Source: Carya illinoinensis (lineage: Eukaryota > Streptophyta > Magnoliopsida > Fagales > Juglandaceae). Taken from it: a stretch of DNA of 64,000 nt. The position numbers were made by a program, and so were the translations under genes. The stretch lies in contig NC_056754.1 of the NCBI RefSeq assembly GCF_018687715.1, positions 18,957,501 through 19,021,500 on the forward strand. The letters run 5' to 3'. This document shows, piece by piece, positions 1 to 12,850 of the stretch. The notes beneath the pieces are model-generated. The model saw only the letters and a program-made list of their open reading frames with translations. It searched no databases and had not been told where the DNA came from. Position 1 is the stretch's first letter. Each line of letters starts with the position of its first letter.

Positions 1-658
1 AAATTGATCTGTTGCATTGTTTATAACGTCTTTCTCTCCAACTCCAACCTAGCAGTGATAACAAAAATGACTAGTCAGGTGATTGCAAATACTTAGTAGT
101 AGCGATTTATTATTATCAAACGCAGAAAGAAGTCCCAAAAATTCACCACATGTCTTTTTTCTAAAAACTACCCAAGTATTTTTTATTATCAAGAACTCAA
201 CAACTTCCTGCTGTAGCAGTTGCTGAAAAACGTACACGTGGTAAGTGTGCACTGGAGAATCATTGCACACTCTCTACTTCACTATCTACTAGTTCTGCAT
301 CCTTAGGATACATCTAGAGCAGGAAAATCATCAAAACCAATCAACCAAGATTACAGCAGTCACTGGTATCAAATGCCCAATACATTCAGGACTAGATGTG
401 ATCATATTCAATGAGGAGATCCAAAAAAACTCTACATTACAACTTCCAAACATCTCCAAATCAGAAACATTTAATTAGAATATGGACATATCTAATTAAG
501 GACTGCACCATGCAATACCCAGCAGTATACAACATGGGAGTTTATGATGGATAGAAAGCAATTTTGCTACATGTAACCAATAACAATTGCTGCTCCTAAC
601 ATTTAATCTTCACAGAAAAATACAACTGAATACAAACCACTTGATTTGGGGAGAGGGA

Positions 659-703
<45 letters not shown>

Positions 704-2640
704 CAGTGCATATACAATAGATCCACCCCCTACATTTCCAATGGTCTCCTAACCTTGGATTGCTAATTTCTTTTCTCATTGTTTGCTTTTATTCCTCATA
801 GTTTTTTTTTTTTTATTTTGCAGTTTTCCATTTGTTTCCCTTTTCTGAATGGATCCCTGCTATGCCAGAAAATAGATAAAACAAATTGTAAAGTTATTTT
901 TGTTTAGACATGCAGTTCTTGATGTACTTCATCAATCAATGTTGTAGAACACTTGATCAAGTTAGCACCGAATTTTTAATTGCAACTTGTGCATTACAGC
1001 AATCTGGTCTCCTATTGTTGGCCACACATTATTCTTTTATGAAAGTTTCTTTTGCCAAATTTTAGACATCCAATCCCTTGAAATTCACCAGTCAAGATAA
1101 AAAAATCTCATGTGCCAAATGCATTAGGTAGTTACAGCTTAAACAGCCCAAACACTGTGTTTTTACCTGCTCTACGGCTCAGTGCAGAACTTCTACACTG
1201 TATCAATAGCTATTGTCAGGTTTTTCCTACTTACAACCAACAATAAACTAATTTCTGAAGGACTCTTATACTGGCTTAGAAGAATGTCACTGACTCAAAA
1301 CTACTGAAGTTTCATCAAAGCCACCCTCTACACTTATATCACATCCTAAAGTTGAATCAAATCCAACATTTCACCCAAGCATCATAAAAACAACCCCCAG
1401 TTTCTTCAACACAACACTACATTATACTAGATGTTGAGCTATTTCCTTATGCACCCAAAGTTACATTGCAAACCACAGTTATAGTTCATATACAGCCTTG
1501 ATAATTTCTAGTTCGCAACAAAATGATTCTAATTGCCTTCATATTGGATATTAATAAATATGAAGGCAAAAACACACCAAATCATAAGATAACACATTCT
1601 TATGATGCATAAAAGTGCACTTGAGAAGAATATGTTACATTGCTGGCTGGTCTACTTTCATTAACCTTTATGATAATGAAATACTTGAAAATGACAAAAA
1701 ACAGTTTTTTCCTAGTGCATCAATTATTTCTATAGTCATCCATTTTTACCTGTCAGTGCTCCACTTCCTCATTTCCCGTATACTTCAAGAACAACTGCTC
1801 TGGTTACTCCGTTAATGCCCACTCTAAATATATATTTCACAGATAATCAGTCAAGAAACATCACTCTCACTTTTAATAACATAATCAGAAACAATTGGCA
1901 AGACAGTAATACATCAGGACAATTTTCCTACTGTAACAAAAGGATGCTAAGACAACATTGAGATATGAACAACATGTAGTTTGGAAGAACGATGACAAGT
2001 CCAATGACATTGCATGAATCTGATATGCAGGTTTTGTAATTCATGTCCTTATTTAGCATTGGTTAGTCAAAACAATGCTAAATAAAGGGCATTTAGATAT
2101 ACAAATATTGTTAGAAAAAACACCATAACCCCTATGGCAATTTCTTGTAAGTAGATTAATCTTCATGTAATTGGCTGATGAAGTTTCAGTTCATACAAAT
2201 TTTCTGCAATTTTCAACCAATGCAAGCAGCTATTCGCAACAAAACCATATTGTCTCTCTTCTCTCTATAATCAAAAAATACATTGATTATGCAAGAAACA
2301 ATATATGAGATTATGTTTATAAAATCTCGTATTGAGTGCATGCAATAAGACAGTATATAATTAAAGTAAATTGGAGAATGACTTGTTTTAATAGATCGAT
2401 CCCATTAATTAGTTCATCCACTACCCTTTATGATCAATAATGAAAATGGTTTTGGTGCAGCCAATTATCTTTTATTTATTTTCATTAATTCCCATATATT
2501 CATCAGCATTAGTTAATCAATCAATGTAGTAGTTAGCTTAGACCTTACAAGCTATTTATGAAGACGAGTATATCCAATCTACCTAACAATAACAAGCTTT
2601 CGTACTCGTTTTATCCTTATGGTGTTTGATGAAGGCTTTG
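1..2640. other. AT-rich stretch without recognisable gene
   Basis: No open reading frame here resembles a known family on either strand, and I found no convincing exon chain. The stretch holds a GA microsatellite (separate entry), short poly-T runs near 800, and a poly-G run of about 16 at roughly 2647-2662. It could contain introns or UTR of a gene lying to the left, but nothing seen demonstrates that. Confidence 0.5.
651..700. repeat. (GA)n microsatellite
   Basis: An imperfect GAGAGG start passes into an uninterrupted GA run up to position 700. It is an ordinary plant dinucleotide repeat with no gene assignable beside it. Confidence 0.95.
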
Positions 2641-2717
2641 GGATTTGGGGGGGGGGGGGGGTGAGATCGTGAGTATCCAAGGGTCATTCCAAGTTTTGGT
2701 ATTTACTTCATTATTGA

Positions 2718-3330
2718 TTTGAAATCAGAAGCTAGAGGCAATGAAGTCTCTTTGCTTCAAGAGGCCTTTCCAAAATCTTGAGTTAGTAGGCTTAGGATGG
2801 ATGGACAGCCAAGATGAGCCATTTACATATTTATAAGAAAACAGGGTTTTCCACACACTTTTGTTGTTGCTTAGTAGAGTCCACCCAAACTTACTCAGAA
2901 GTGCTTTGTTGAAAGTAGAGGTGAGTCTTAGCCCTAATCCTCCCATGGATTTTGGTTGGCAAATTGATTTCCATGACTCAGGAATGAAATTATGGAATTT
3001 GTGTGTCAAAGCCCGACCAAAACCTCATGTACATACTGTCAATGTTTTTTTCAAGATTGTTCTTGGGATTAGGGTGCTAGACATCATGTAAGTAGGTATG
3101 AAGCTATCATAGATTTGATTAGGGTTGTCCTACCTGCTTGGGATAGTAGTTTGGCTTTCCATCCTGCCAGTTTTCCTTAAATCTTGTCCAACATTCATTG
3201 AAAATATCACTATTAGGCCTATCATAGCTCAAGGGAGTCCTAGGTATTTTATTCTAGAAGATGAGATCTTGAAGTTTAAAGTGTTTTTAATAGCTCAGAT
3301 AGTGAGGCCAGATGAGTTTTTGCTAAACTA
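2718..3330 (-). mobile_element. LINE reverse-transcriptase fragment (degenerate)
   Basis: The 94-residue frame at 2725-3009 on the minus strand carries the segment found just after the reverse transcriptase core of plant L1-type LINEs: ESWKSICQPKSMGGLGLR followed by NKALLSKFGWTLLSNN. Upstream (3010-3330) the same reading can be followed only with stops. There is no endonuclease, RNase H or poly-A tail, so this is a short broken internal fragment. The family call is confident; the ends are approximate. Confidence 0.75.
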
Positions 3331-3690
3331 AATGCAAAACAAATTTATAAATGTTTTGCATCACAGATCATATATATATATATATATATATATAGATATA
3401 TATTTGATGAGGATTGATCTCAATACCCAACTTCATGGTCATCAATATTCATGCATGTAGCACTGATGCCAATAACACAATTAAACCAGAAGACAAATCC
3501 TCCAAAATCACACCAAGAGAAGAGAAGTAGAACAACACTATGCATTATTATGCATAACAGACCAATCACAGAGACAAGATAACTATGTCTCTGTGATTAA
3601 TATTCCACATTTATTTGCAAATTGTAGCCCTTGAAATGAACTCATGACTCAAAGCACATGAGGCAAAACAAGAAAATAGTTATGGGCCAA
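3331..3690. other. Non-coding AT-rich DNA with (TA)n tract
   Basis: A TA run lies at about 3370-3393. The rest shows no coding frame or recognised repeat. Confidence 0.5.
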
Positions 3691-4449
3691 ACTTACGAGA
3701 TAGATAGCCACCACCACATGATGAGCATGAAGCCAAGAAACACAAAAATTTCCACTTTCTTGAAATTGTTTTTCGGGCCTTCTAAAAACCTAACTTGATA
3801 TTGGATAATTAGTAACTTAAATACAGGATTTCGATTTCAAGCAAAAATTAAACACATCAGAGGACAAACAGGATAAAACTAGACTCCAAAAATATTGCAC
3901 CTCAAATACCCACATCAACCCGTAGCCAAAAAGCAGTTATAATACAAAAAAATTGTGCAAGAAATTAGATGCTTTCAGATTCAAATAACTATCAACCATA
4001 AACCTAAAAAAGTTGCCATTTTTTAAAAGCAACCAGGGCGGATGAAGGGGGAGAGAGAGACAAAATGGTTGCAGAGATACCTGTGGTGAAGTTGGGTATG
4101 TAAATACCCAAGAGTCTCGTCCTTCCGTTTGGCTTCCGATACAAAAAGATATCGGTAATTTAATACTTCGATGGTAACGAAGGAGGACCAGAGCTCGTAT
4201 GGGGAGGAAACGATGGCCGTTGTTGGTGCGGACGGAAAAGGAAGTGGAGGAGAAACTAGGGTTCGGTATGTAGTCGACGATGGAGGTAGATTTCACGGCG
4301 TGTATATCACGGTGGTTACCGGGGCATTGAAGGTTGTATGAAATGGGCGAGCAAGTCGAAGTGGAGGAGGAGTTACGCGGTAACAGAGTGGGTTTGATTT
4401 CGGGAGGAAAATCTAAAACTTTATGGGTTTGGCGTCTCGATCCATTAGC
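3691..4449. other. Unassigned GC-richer region with opposed open frames
   Basis: Base composition rises compared with the flanks. A 119-residue minus frame (3937-4296) and the plus frame beginning at 4334 are both open but match nothing I recognise. The minus frame has a serine-rich, proline-containing N-terminal look, as a first exon with a transit peptide might, but no downstream exon could be joined to it. It may be an orphaned promoter or first exon cut off by the adjacent transposon, or simply chance. Confidence 0.3.
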
Positions 4450-4670
4450 AATGATGGTAGCCCGTTGTAATAAACATTATACCTATTGCAACGCATACTT
4501 TCGCCTCTATAAATCAAACAAACGCTGCAAAAAAAATTTTAATTGTGTGACTCACCTATTACAGCAAACGCTTGCAAGGACAAAAAATTCGTTGCAAAAA
4601 ATAACATATTGCAGCAAATTTTTTTGCAACACTATAAAAATCGCTGCAAAAGGCCTAAATCCTTGTAGTG
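4450..4670. mobile_element. CACTA-type transposon terminus
   Basis: The sequence ends at 4670 with CCTTGTAGTG, the reverse complement of the CACTACAAGG end typical of plant En/Spm elements. The preceding 200 bases carry repeated short GCAA/GCTGCAAA motifs resembling CACTA subterminal repeats. The opposite terminus was not found, so the left limit is arbitrary. It abuts the decayed LINE at 4671, whose coding trace stops exactly at the boundary, consistent with insertion into the LINE followed by loss of the other side. Confidence 0.55.
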
Positions 4671-7600
4671 AGAAACACATTCATTCTATACTAGATTCTC
4701 TTCATAACAGCTACCACCAGATCCAGTTGGTCATCTTGCAAGCTAATTAGCAGTTTCTTCCATAACTCTAGGAAGTCACTGAAATGCTCAGACCACTTAT
4801 GTACAAGACTCTGATTTATAGACCTCACATCAGCAACTACTAGGCAGTTCCATAGTACATGACAACCTGTCTCTTCCTCCAACTCACATATGGGGCATAA
4901 CTGTGAAGTATAATATGTTCCTTCATCAGATTCCATCTAGTAGGAAGGATCTCATGACTGACTTTCCATATGAACATTTTAGCACTACCTAAGACATGTA
5001 AGCTCCACACTTTATTCAATAGTTCTCTCCATCTGGTTGAAGTTTTACCTCTACACGATCTCTTTGTTGAGTGAGCTAAATGATATATACTTTTACCTGA
5101 AAATATTGAATTCTTTATACCAAACCAACTTATCCTCTACTCCCATTTTACAAATAGGAATATAAAATATGGCTTCTGCTTCCCTTAATTTCAACAATTC
5201 TCTCCGTCTGGTGGATCTAATGTTTCATCTTTACACGATCTCTTTGTTGAGTGAGCTAAATGATATGCACTTTTAATTGAAAGTATCTCATTCTTAGTAA
5301 AATCCTAAATCATCTTATCCTCCACTCCTATTTTACTAATAGGAATGCTAAATATGACTTCTACTTCCCTTTGTGTGAACACTTCTTTAATGATAGATCT
5401 GTTTCGGCAGCTCCTATCCTCTTGATAGATCTGTTTCAATAATTCCATAGCAAACCAAATGCTTCTCCATATTTGAGATGCCCCAAATCCTATCTTGGAA
5501 TCCAGAAACTCATAAGATCTATAATATTTATCTTTCATAACTTGAGCAGCCATGGAGGATGGATTATAGAGAAGCCTCCAAGCTTGTTTAGCTAGCATAA
5601 CTTTATTAAAGCATTCGAGATCTCTAAAACCCAGGCCCCAATTTTGTTTAGAAGCTCCCATTTTGTACCAACTCCTCCAAATCTTGGCTTCCTTTTGCTT
5701 ATGGGCCCACCAGAATTTACCCATCAAGACTAAGATTTCTGTGCATAGCTTTCTTAGAAGCAAAAATACACTTATTGTAAATGTGGGAATAACCCGAATA
5801 ACTGCTTTTAGCAGCACCTCTTTCCCCGCTTGTGATAAGAACTTGTTCTTCTAGTTGTTAAGTTTAACCCAAACCTTTTCTTCGATACCTCTAAATCTGT
5901 TATACTTGGACCTGCCCACAAAGGTGGGTAACCCCAAGTATTTCTCATAGTTGCTACTTGGATTTATACCAGTTTCTTGTACAATCAATCCTTGTCTCTT
6001 TGTGCAGTATTAGAGCTAAAGAAAATATATTTTTTTTGCTTGTTAAGAAACTGCCTTGAGGCTGCCTCATATGTGTCCAGCAATTTTTGCATATGTCTCC
6101 ACTTTTGGAATGTAGCTCTACAAAAAAGAACAAATTCATTAGCAAAAAAGTAAATGGCTAATCCTCAGTCCCTTTCTCACTACTGCTACCCCTTTGGTTT
6201 CTCCTTTCTCTTTTGATTATTCCATTAGAGCACTTAAACGCTATGCACAAATGATAAACAAATAAGGAGAGAGTAGATCCCCTTATCTAATTTCCTCGAA
6301 GGCAAGAATTTTTCACCTAGTTAACAATTAACAAGGACAACATACTAGACTGTTTCTACACATTCCATCACCATCATTTTCCATCTCTCAGCAAACCCCA
6401 ACTTTCTCACAATAGCTTCTATGAAGTGCTACTCAATCTTGTCATAAGCCTTAGCTATGTCCAACTTCAGTGCCATGCTCTTATATTTACCTTTATGTAT
6501 AGTCCTCATTGAGTGAAGTTATTTATAAGCTACCATCACATTGTCAGTGAGGAGCCTACCTAAGATGAAAGCACTTTGGTTACAAAAAATGATGAGAGGC
6601 CGAACTCTCTTTAGCCTGTTGCAAGCACTTTAGAAACAATTTTATAAAACACATTATAGAGACTAATAGATCTATAATCACTTACATACTTTGGGCATTT
6701 GACTTTTGGGACCAATGAGATGTAAATGAAATTCAAAGAGGGGTCTAAACTATCACCTTTTAGCACACTGAGCACTACACTGCACACATCTTGCCTTACT
6801 ATATTCCAATGATTCTGAAAAAATCTAGCCCCACGTCCATTTGGCTCAGGAGATTTAAGAGGGACCACCTGGTTTAAGGTCTCCTCAACTTCTGCACTTG
6901 TAAACTCTTTCAACAATCCATCATTCATCTCATATGTCACTCGAGTATCTACAACTGCCAAGTATGCCTCTATATCTTATTTAGTTGGTTGGGAAGTGCT
7001 GAATAGAGTCTTACATAACTCCAAAAAGCTGATTTAATATCTTCAAGTTCTCTAAGAAGAGCGCCTTCATTATCTATAATCTGTGAGATTCTACTATTCC
7101 TCCTTCTCTAAAAAGCACATGCATGAAAATATTGTATATTTCTGTCACCCCACTTATACCAATTAGTTTTCTAATTCAATTCTTCTAGCATCTGCTTAAT
7201 CTCAACAACATTATAACTATCTTCATTTGCTTGCATGACTTTCAACCTAGCAGTCCTTTTAGCTATGGCATTTTCCCTGAATTCTGGTATGACTTCATTT
7301 GGTTAAAGTCCCACCACACACCTTTAGGTTCTCTTGTATTCTTTTCGCAGGATTTTGAGGATCCAAACTTTCACTCCATACTCTTTTGATAAGCTATTCA
7401 TGTTCCTCATCTTTAGTCCAATTGGCCTCATATCCAAACATTTTCCTTCTGAATCTGTTTTTGTGAATAGACCTATCCACCCTCATCAACAAAGGCTTAT
7501 GATTAGAACATTTAGCAGCTAGCACATCAACTATAGCCTCTTTGAAAATTGAAATCCAAGCTACATTAGCCACTGCCCTATCAAATATCTCCTTAGTAAA

Positions 7601-9665
7601 TGTATCATCCTCATATTTATTACTCTAAGTCTATTTATCACCTCTTCACCCTAAGTCAAAAAGGTCATTTTCCACCAGCACATGTCTAAAACCACTCATC
7701 TAAGACTTAACTTGTGGTTGTCCTCCTAACTTCTCATCATGATACCGTATCTCATTAAAGTCTCCAGTTATACACCAAGGTTTATCTTCCATAGGTATTA
7801 ATGCTAAAATGATCCTCCATGCTTCTTTCCTTTTACACAATTCAAGATGGCCACAGAAGCCAGTGAATTTCCCACCCATTCTCCTATCATGTATCCTTAA
7901 TCCATGCATGAATATGTCTTTGTGAATAATTTGGAATTTTCATAGTTCATTCTTCTTTCCACAACAAAGCCAAACCCCCTTTCCTTCCAAAGGGATCAAC
8001 CACAAAACAGCAAGAAAAATCTCATTCTTGATCTTATCTTCTCAAATTTAGAAATTTGTAATTTTGTTTCAATAAGAAACATTGAAACAAAATGTTAGGT
8101 TGCTTCTCCTTTACCCTTAAATAAAGATTTTGAATTAAACGAGGGTTCCCAAGCCCCCGACAATTCCAAATTATGGTAATCATAATGCTTGGCGAGGCGG
8201 GTTAATAGCCTCTACCATTGAGATAATAGTAGCTTCAACTTCCAGATAACTCACTTTCTTAAGCTTCTTCAAAGAAACACCCATGCTGGACTCATTTTCA
8301 TCAATACTCATATTTCTTTTACTAGACACATTAACAAAAGATGAAAACTGTTTTTTACCTTGATCTTTCCTCCCAACTACCAATTCCTCACCACCTTTGC
8401 CATTGCCATTAGAGGTGAAGTATCATAATAGTAGTTTTTGCTGGGCTACTATCCTTGATAGTGGCTTTCATGAATACTAGGCCTAACTCATCATTTTTGA
8501 GGTTTAGGTCCATTACATCCTCACTACAGTTGTTTCTAGCCATCCCACCACTTTCAAATACAAACTTCTATCCTCTAGTCTCGTATAAATCCCTTTAAAT
8601 AACATTATTCGTAACTGCCTTCCTTACATTTAAATTCGAATTTTGTTTCCTTCCTTTGCTAGGCATGGCTTGATTATCCATTATCTGTTCCACCTCCTTT
8701 TGAATTGTACCTACCTTATTTATAACTATACCACCATGATCCTCGCCTTCATCTTCGGTGTCACCATTGGAGAATGTTCTACCCTTCTCACCAGCATCGA
8801 TAGAAGGTGGCGCCGCTGTGCTACAAGAGTGGTCAAAATCCTCAGAATTACCTAAGGAAGAACGCCAATGTGAATTGCTTGTTCAATTATTTATTGTAAT
8901 TGCTCTCAACCATGATCTAAATTGCTTTCCCACTTCATTACTTTGTGACTGATTATTCCCCAAGCTACTGCTACCATCTCTTTCATGAGCAATTCTCCCA
9001 CATTTAAAGCAAATCTTCAGCAATTTCTCCTACTTGAGTGGCATCCAGATCTTTTGTCCCTTCACAATAACAGTTTTACCTCTCGATATCGTTTTCCTTA
9101 GGTCAATTTCAATCTTCATCCTAAGAAAATCACCCCATGCCAGTCCATCTTCTTGAGCATCCACTTCTTTTACCACCCATATAGCATCTCCAATCTATAT
9201 TCCTACATCAGAATTCATGCAAGCCAGTGAAAAATGGTGTAACTATATCCAAAAAGCTTCACGATCAAAACTCATAAGGTGTGGTTGCGTCATGCCATCA
9301 AAAAGTTGCAAAGATAGAAGATGGTTATCAAACAACCATGACCTCCCTCCTAAGATTCTGCTCTTATCATGCTAATACATGATGATGAACATATTCGGCC
9401 TCAATTGTGGGAAAGAAAATATTTTCCCAACCTTCCATACCTTTGTCATTGTAGGGTGAATGATTTCTTTCCCCACTTGTCGCTCTGAGTGTAGTTTGCC
9501 CGCTAAACACAAATCACCTCTCTTCATCACTTCTTCCAAATTTTCTATATCCAATTGTATTGTGGCATTTTCTTCCTCTGTCAGACAAAGTTGCTCCCAA
9601 TTACTAACGAGTTCTTCCATACTCCTCCCTCTTGAAACAACCAAAAAGTCAATTAGAGGACTCTA
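4671..9665 (-). mobile_element. Decayed LINE (L1-type) retrotransposon
   Basis: Reading the minus strand from about 9665, the order is that of a plant L1. First comes a DUF4283-like first ORF (9644-9372), continuing to a CCHC knuckle near 9000 (CFKCGRIAHE). An apurinic endonuclease segment follows (7909-7700, containing KPWCITGDFNEIRYHDEKLG), then reverse transcriptase pieces (6961-6611 with VSDYRSISLYNVFYKIVSKV, and 5817-5305), and a zinc-binding RT-associated domain (4936-4691, CPICELEEETGCHVLWNC). Frameshifts and stops separate every block, so no protein is made. The RNase H domain and poly-A tail expected next are missing: the trace ends at the CACTA-like terminus at 4670. The 5' end is approximate and no target duplication was found. 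Confidence 0.85.
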
Positions 9666-9680
9666 ATCATCCTTAAGTGT

Positions 9681-9876
9681 CGTTTGGATAGTGAGTTGAG
9701 ATCAAATAAGTTAAGATAAAAATTAAAAGTTGAATAAATATTATTAGAATATTATTTTTAAACATTATTATTATTTTGATATTGAAATTGAATTGTTTGT
9801 TATATTTTATGTAAAAATTTTAAAAACTTATAATAATAAAATGAGATGAGATGAAATATTCTCACTATTTAAACAG
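9681..9876. mobile_element. AT-rich MITE with short TIRs (family copy 1)
   Basis: The ends CGTTTGGATAGTGAG and CTCACTATTTAAACAG are inverted copies of each other with a few mismatches. The interior is AT-rich with GAGATGAGATGA-type motifs. A second copy of the family is at about 61674-61874. I recall very similar short elements as abundant in Fagales genomes; superfamily membership is not determined here. Confidence 0.7.
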
Positions 9877-10499
9877 GCTGAGTAAGTAATAAGCCGTGAC
9901 TACACTAGCTTCCCTCTTCGTTGGTGATGTCCAAGTTGATATTGACAACTAACATTCCAATTTAAACATTAATTGTCATCATTTCACAATTAAAATAGAC
10001 AAAAAAAAAAAAGTGAAGTAATCAACCTTATGAATCAACTTTTAACTAAGTGTATATTTTGACTAAGATTTTAAATATCTTAAGACTATTATAAAAATTG
10101 ATAATTTGAATGTCATTTTAAAAAAATTCCAATAAATTGAGGGAAATATATTTTTCTTAAAAAAATATGATATTTACAAATCGACGGAAATGATAAACTT
10201 TTCATACAATTAATATAACAAAATTTAATTTATAAAAAATTTTAAACTTTTAATTTATCTACAAATTCTAGCATATTCCTCAAACTTCTATAAGCAAGAC
10301 TTTGTCCAGCTCGGTTCAAAGAAAATAGAATATTTGGGCAGATCAGTGACAAGGTCAAACGATGATGATTCACGACAAACGAATCGTGCGGTGGAGAAGA
10401 GGCCGACACTGAACAAGTAGAGTAAAGAAAGCACGGAATCTCACCTCGAGAGCCACTAAAAGCCAGGTATTTTATTTGCCAATTAGAGAGGTCTAGACT

Positions 10500-10650
10500 C
10501 TAGAGCCTCATCTTCCTCCACCGCACTGCTCCACTCCACACCAAACCCCGCCTCCTCTCCCTCTCTCTCATCGCTCTCTCTCGAATATCAGTCGAAGAAG
10601 AGAGCGAAGCGACGGGCTGAGAAGTCACCAAGACGAGCATATCCAAACAG
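10500..10650 (+). other. Non-coding first exon (5' UTR) of the DnaJ gene
   Basis: A CT-rich leader (10550-10590) runs into a GA-rich, CpG-containing stretch that ends at 10650 in front of a GT donor (AAACAG|GTTAATC). The matching acceptor is CTGGCAG ending at 12797, which places the rest of the leader at 12798-12850 just before the start codon. The transcription start is not determined, so the left boundary is a guess. A long first intron in the leader is common for plant genes. Confidence 0.55.
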
Positions 10651-11275
10651 GTTAATCTTTCTTTATGAGTCTTCAGAAACGCCCTAATCCTTTACTAAGT
10701 GCGCATAAGAGTTTGTAAATGCGGGATTTTTGTCTGGCTATATTTCGGTTGTTATAAATATGTTTCGCCCTCAATTGAGAAAGAATTTTATGCTTCGTAT
10801 TGTTTTTTTTAATTTTATACAGGTTTCGTGTGTGGAGTTAGGCAAAGTTTGCATTTGTTATTTAGGTGTGTTCTGTTGCTGCTGGCGGTGGTGGTGTTGA
10901 AACCCCTACTGGCTTTGGACTTTGGCATGCTTTGGTTGGCGATTTTAAAGTGTGTATTTTGATTTGAAAGCGAAACTGGTATAAAAGATATATGCTTCCA
11001 TAATGCTAACCAAACTGAAATGTAGTTCTTAACAGCCCCTCCCCACAAGAAAAACCGCAAATTAATTATGACCAAATAAAAATTTCAAAATTGACGCCAC
11101 AGAATGACCCGGAAGTTTGGGATCTCAAAATTGGCAATAGATAAAAAGTGGAAATGTTATTATGCATTTTGGGGCATATGTTAGGTCACTCAATTAAATA
11201 AAGCGGGAAAAATGTTTCCACTCTTGCTTATATGATGATAATGGTATTTGTGGGTTATTTATTTATTTATTTATT

Positions 11276-11339
11276 TTTCTTTATAGGCAAGCAAAAATTT
11301 TATTGATAGAAACAAAGGCATAGCCTAAGTACACAGGAC
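11276..11339 (-). repeat. LINE/SINE 3'-tail remnant in DnaJ intron 1
   Basis: A T-rich start followed by AATTTTATTGATAGAAAC and AGGCATAGCCTAAGTACAC matches the 3' tail seen on the minus-strand LINE ending near 62604. Similar tails recur near 57030 and 58780. Only the tail is present, as expected of a very short retro-insertion. Confidence 0.4.
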
Positions 11340-12004
11340 ATAATATGATATGTGCGATTAAGGAAAGAAAAAAACAAATCTTTAAAGTTGGGGAGTAAAG
11401 ATTAGTTATTTAACAATCTTTCATATTATCCAATTTGTTTAAGCTTGGCTCTGACAATCTCTCCACTTACTGTTCATGGAGTTATTTGGAACTGTTGACT
11501 AAGCTAAACGGAGTTCTATTGATATTATTTAAACCCGGTGCTATTAGAAAGTTTTCAAGTTTCTTTCCATGCTAAACTCAGTTTACAGTAATTTCCCTTG
11601 TTTCTTTGTTCTAATGTTGAGTTGTAATCAGGGATTGGGATAAGCTTTGGTTCGAATCTTGCCAAGATAAAGGAGCTTTGGTGTATATATGTTAATATTT
11701 GCTACTAATCTGAATCTTTTTTTTATTTCTTATGAAAAATAAAATTGCAACTGGTCCGAATAAAAAAAATACATATGTTTCTGATGCCTTGATGTATCTG
11801 ATATATTAGACTTTTCTACTAATCGTAGTCAAATAATGAAATTTTAGATGTTTGTGTCCCCACTTATTAGGCAACCAGAATTAGGCAACCAGAGGCTCCC
11901 ATCCTTAAAGTCTTAGGTTGCTATTGAATGATTCATCAATTCTTGCTTCTAGCATATATAAATGGGGACTGAATGCCAGCTGAAGCCATGCTTTGTTGAA
12001 GATG

Positions 12005-12185
12005 TGTTCACCGCATCCTCAAAAGTTTCCCTACATGGAACTGATTAAATCACTGGCTTTTCATCAGGCGTGTGGCCCCAAAGGATTGTTTGCACCCTTG
12101 AGGTGTTGAACCTTGGATCTTGAAGGGAGTGATACCCCAAGACCAAATCCTTCATCACTTGGGCCAATCCCTTGGGGTTAACATG
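12005..12185 (-). mobile_element. Diverged SINE in DnaJ intron 1
   Basis: On the minus strand the sequence reads GATTGGCCCAAGTGATGAAG (an A-box-like segment), then a GGTCTTGG stretch, then AAGGTTCAACACC (B-box-like) and GGGTGCAAAC. These line up in order with the SINE at 13327-13563. No clear poly-A or target duplication was found, so the limits are approximate. Confidence 0.6.
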
Positions 12186-12850
12186 CCCTAAACTTCTGAA
12201 TTTCTTTTTTGAATAAATAGCTTGGGCACGAGGCATTTTAGGCTTCAATTGTAACTGTACAACCGGGTTGTGCCTATCCAAAAAGATTTATTAAATTTAT
12301 CTATACAACCATCCATGATATTATGTTTTGATTTATGCTGAATTTTTCTTTCTTTTCGTTTACAAGTTGTGTACTTACCTACGCTGATAAAATCTTTTTG
12401 TCATGTGTTCATGTTTTTTTTCTAAGCTCTAGTTCCTCTGAGAGGCAACAGTATATATAACTGTCAATTTGAAATTTATCACTAATTATATTGTAATTAG
12501 AGCCAAGAAATTAGTTGTAGTGAGGTCCATGAAATATGTAGCTGTGGCATATGCTTGTCCAAACTTCCATCTAATGCTGTTTAATGGGGCTGTGTTGCAT
12601 ACATATTTGTGCTGGATGTAATATTTTCTTTCTCTGCTATTACTTATAAAATATATATATATTTCCTTTCTTCTGCTATAAGTTTAACCTATGAAATCAA
12701 ATTTTTTGTTTCTCAAACTAGTTGCTCCTATTACTCTTCATAGTTTCTTTTGATGTTTATTAACTATACCCCTATTTGTACAAATTTTTTCTGGCAGAGG
12801 TCCATCAGGCATAGACTCATAAATTGATCTTTTCTTCACCTACAATATTG

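Noticed and set aside
10815..11075. 86-codon minus frame upstream of DnaJ coding exons
   Set aside because: It lies in the leader intron and shows no family resemblance or splice partner.
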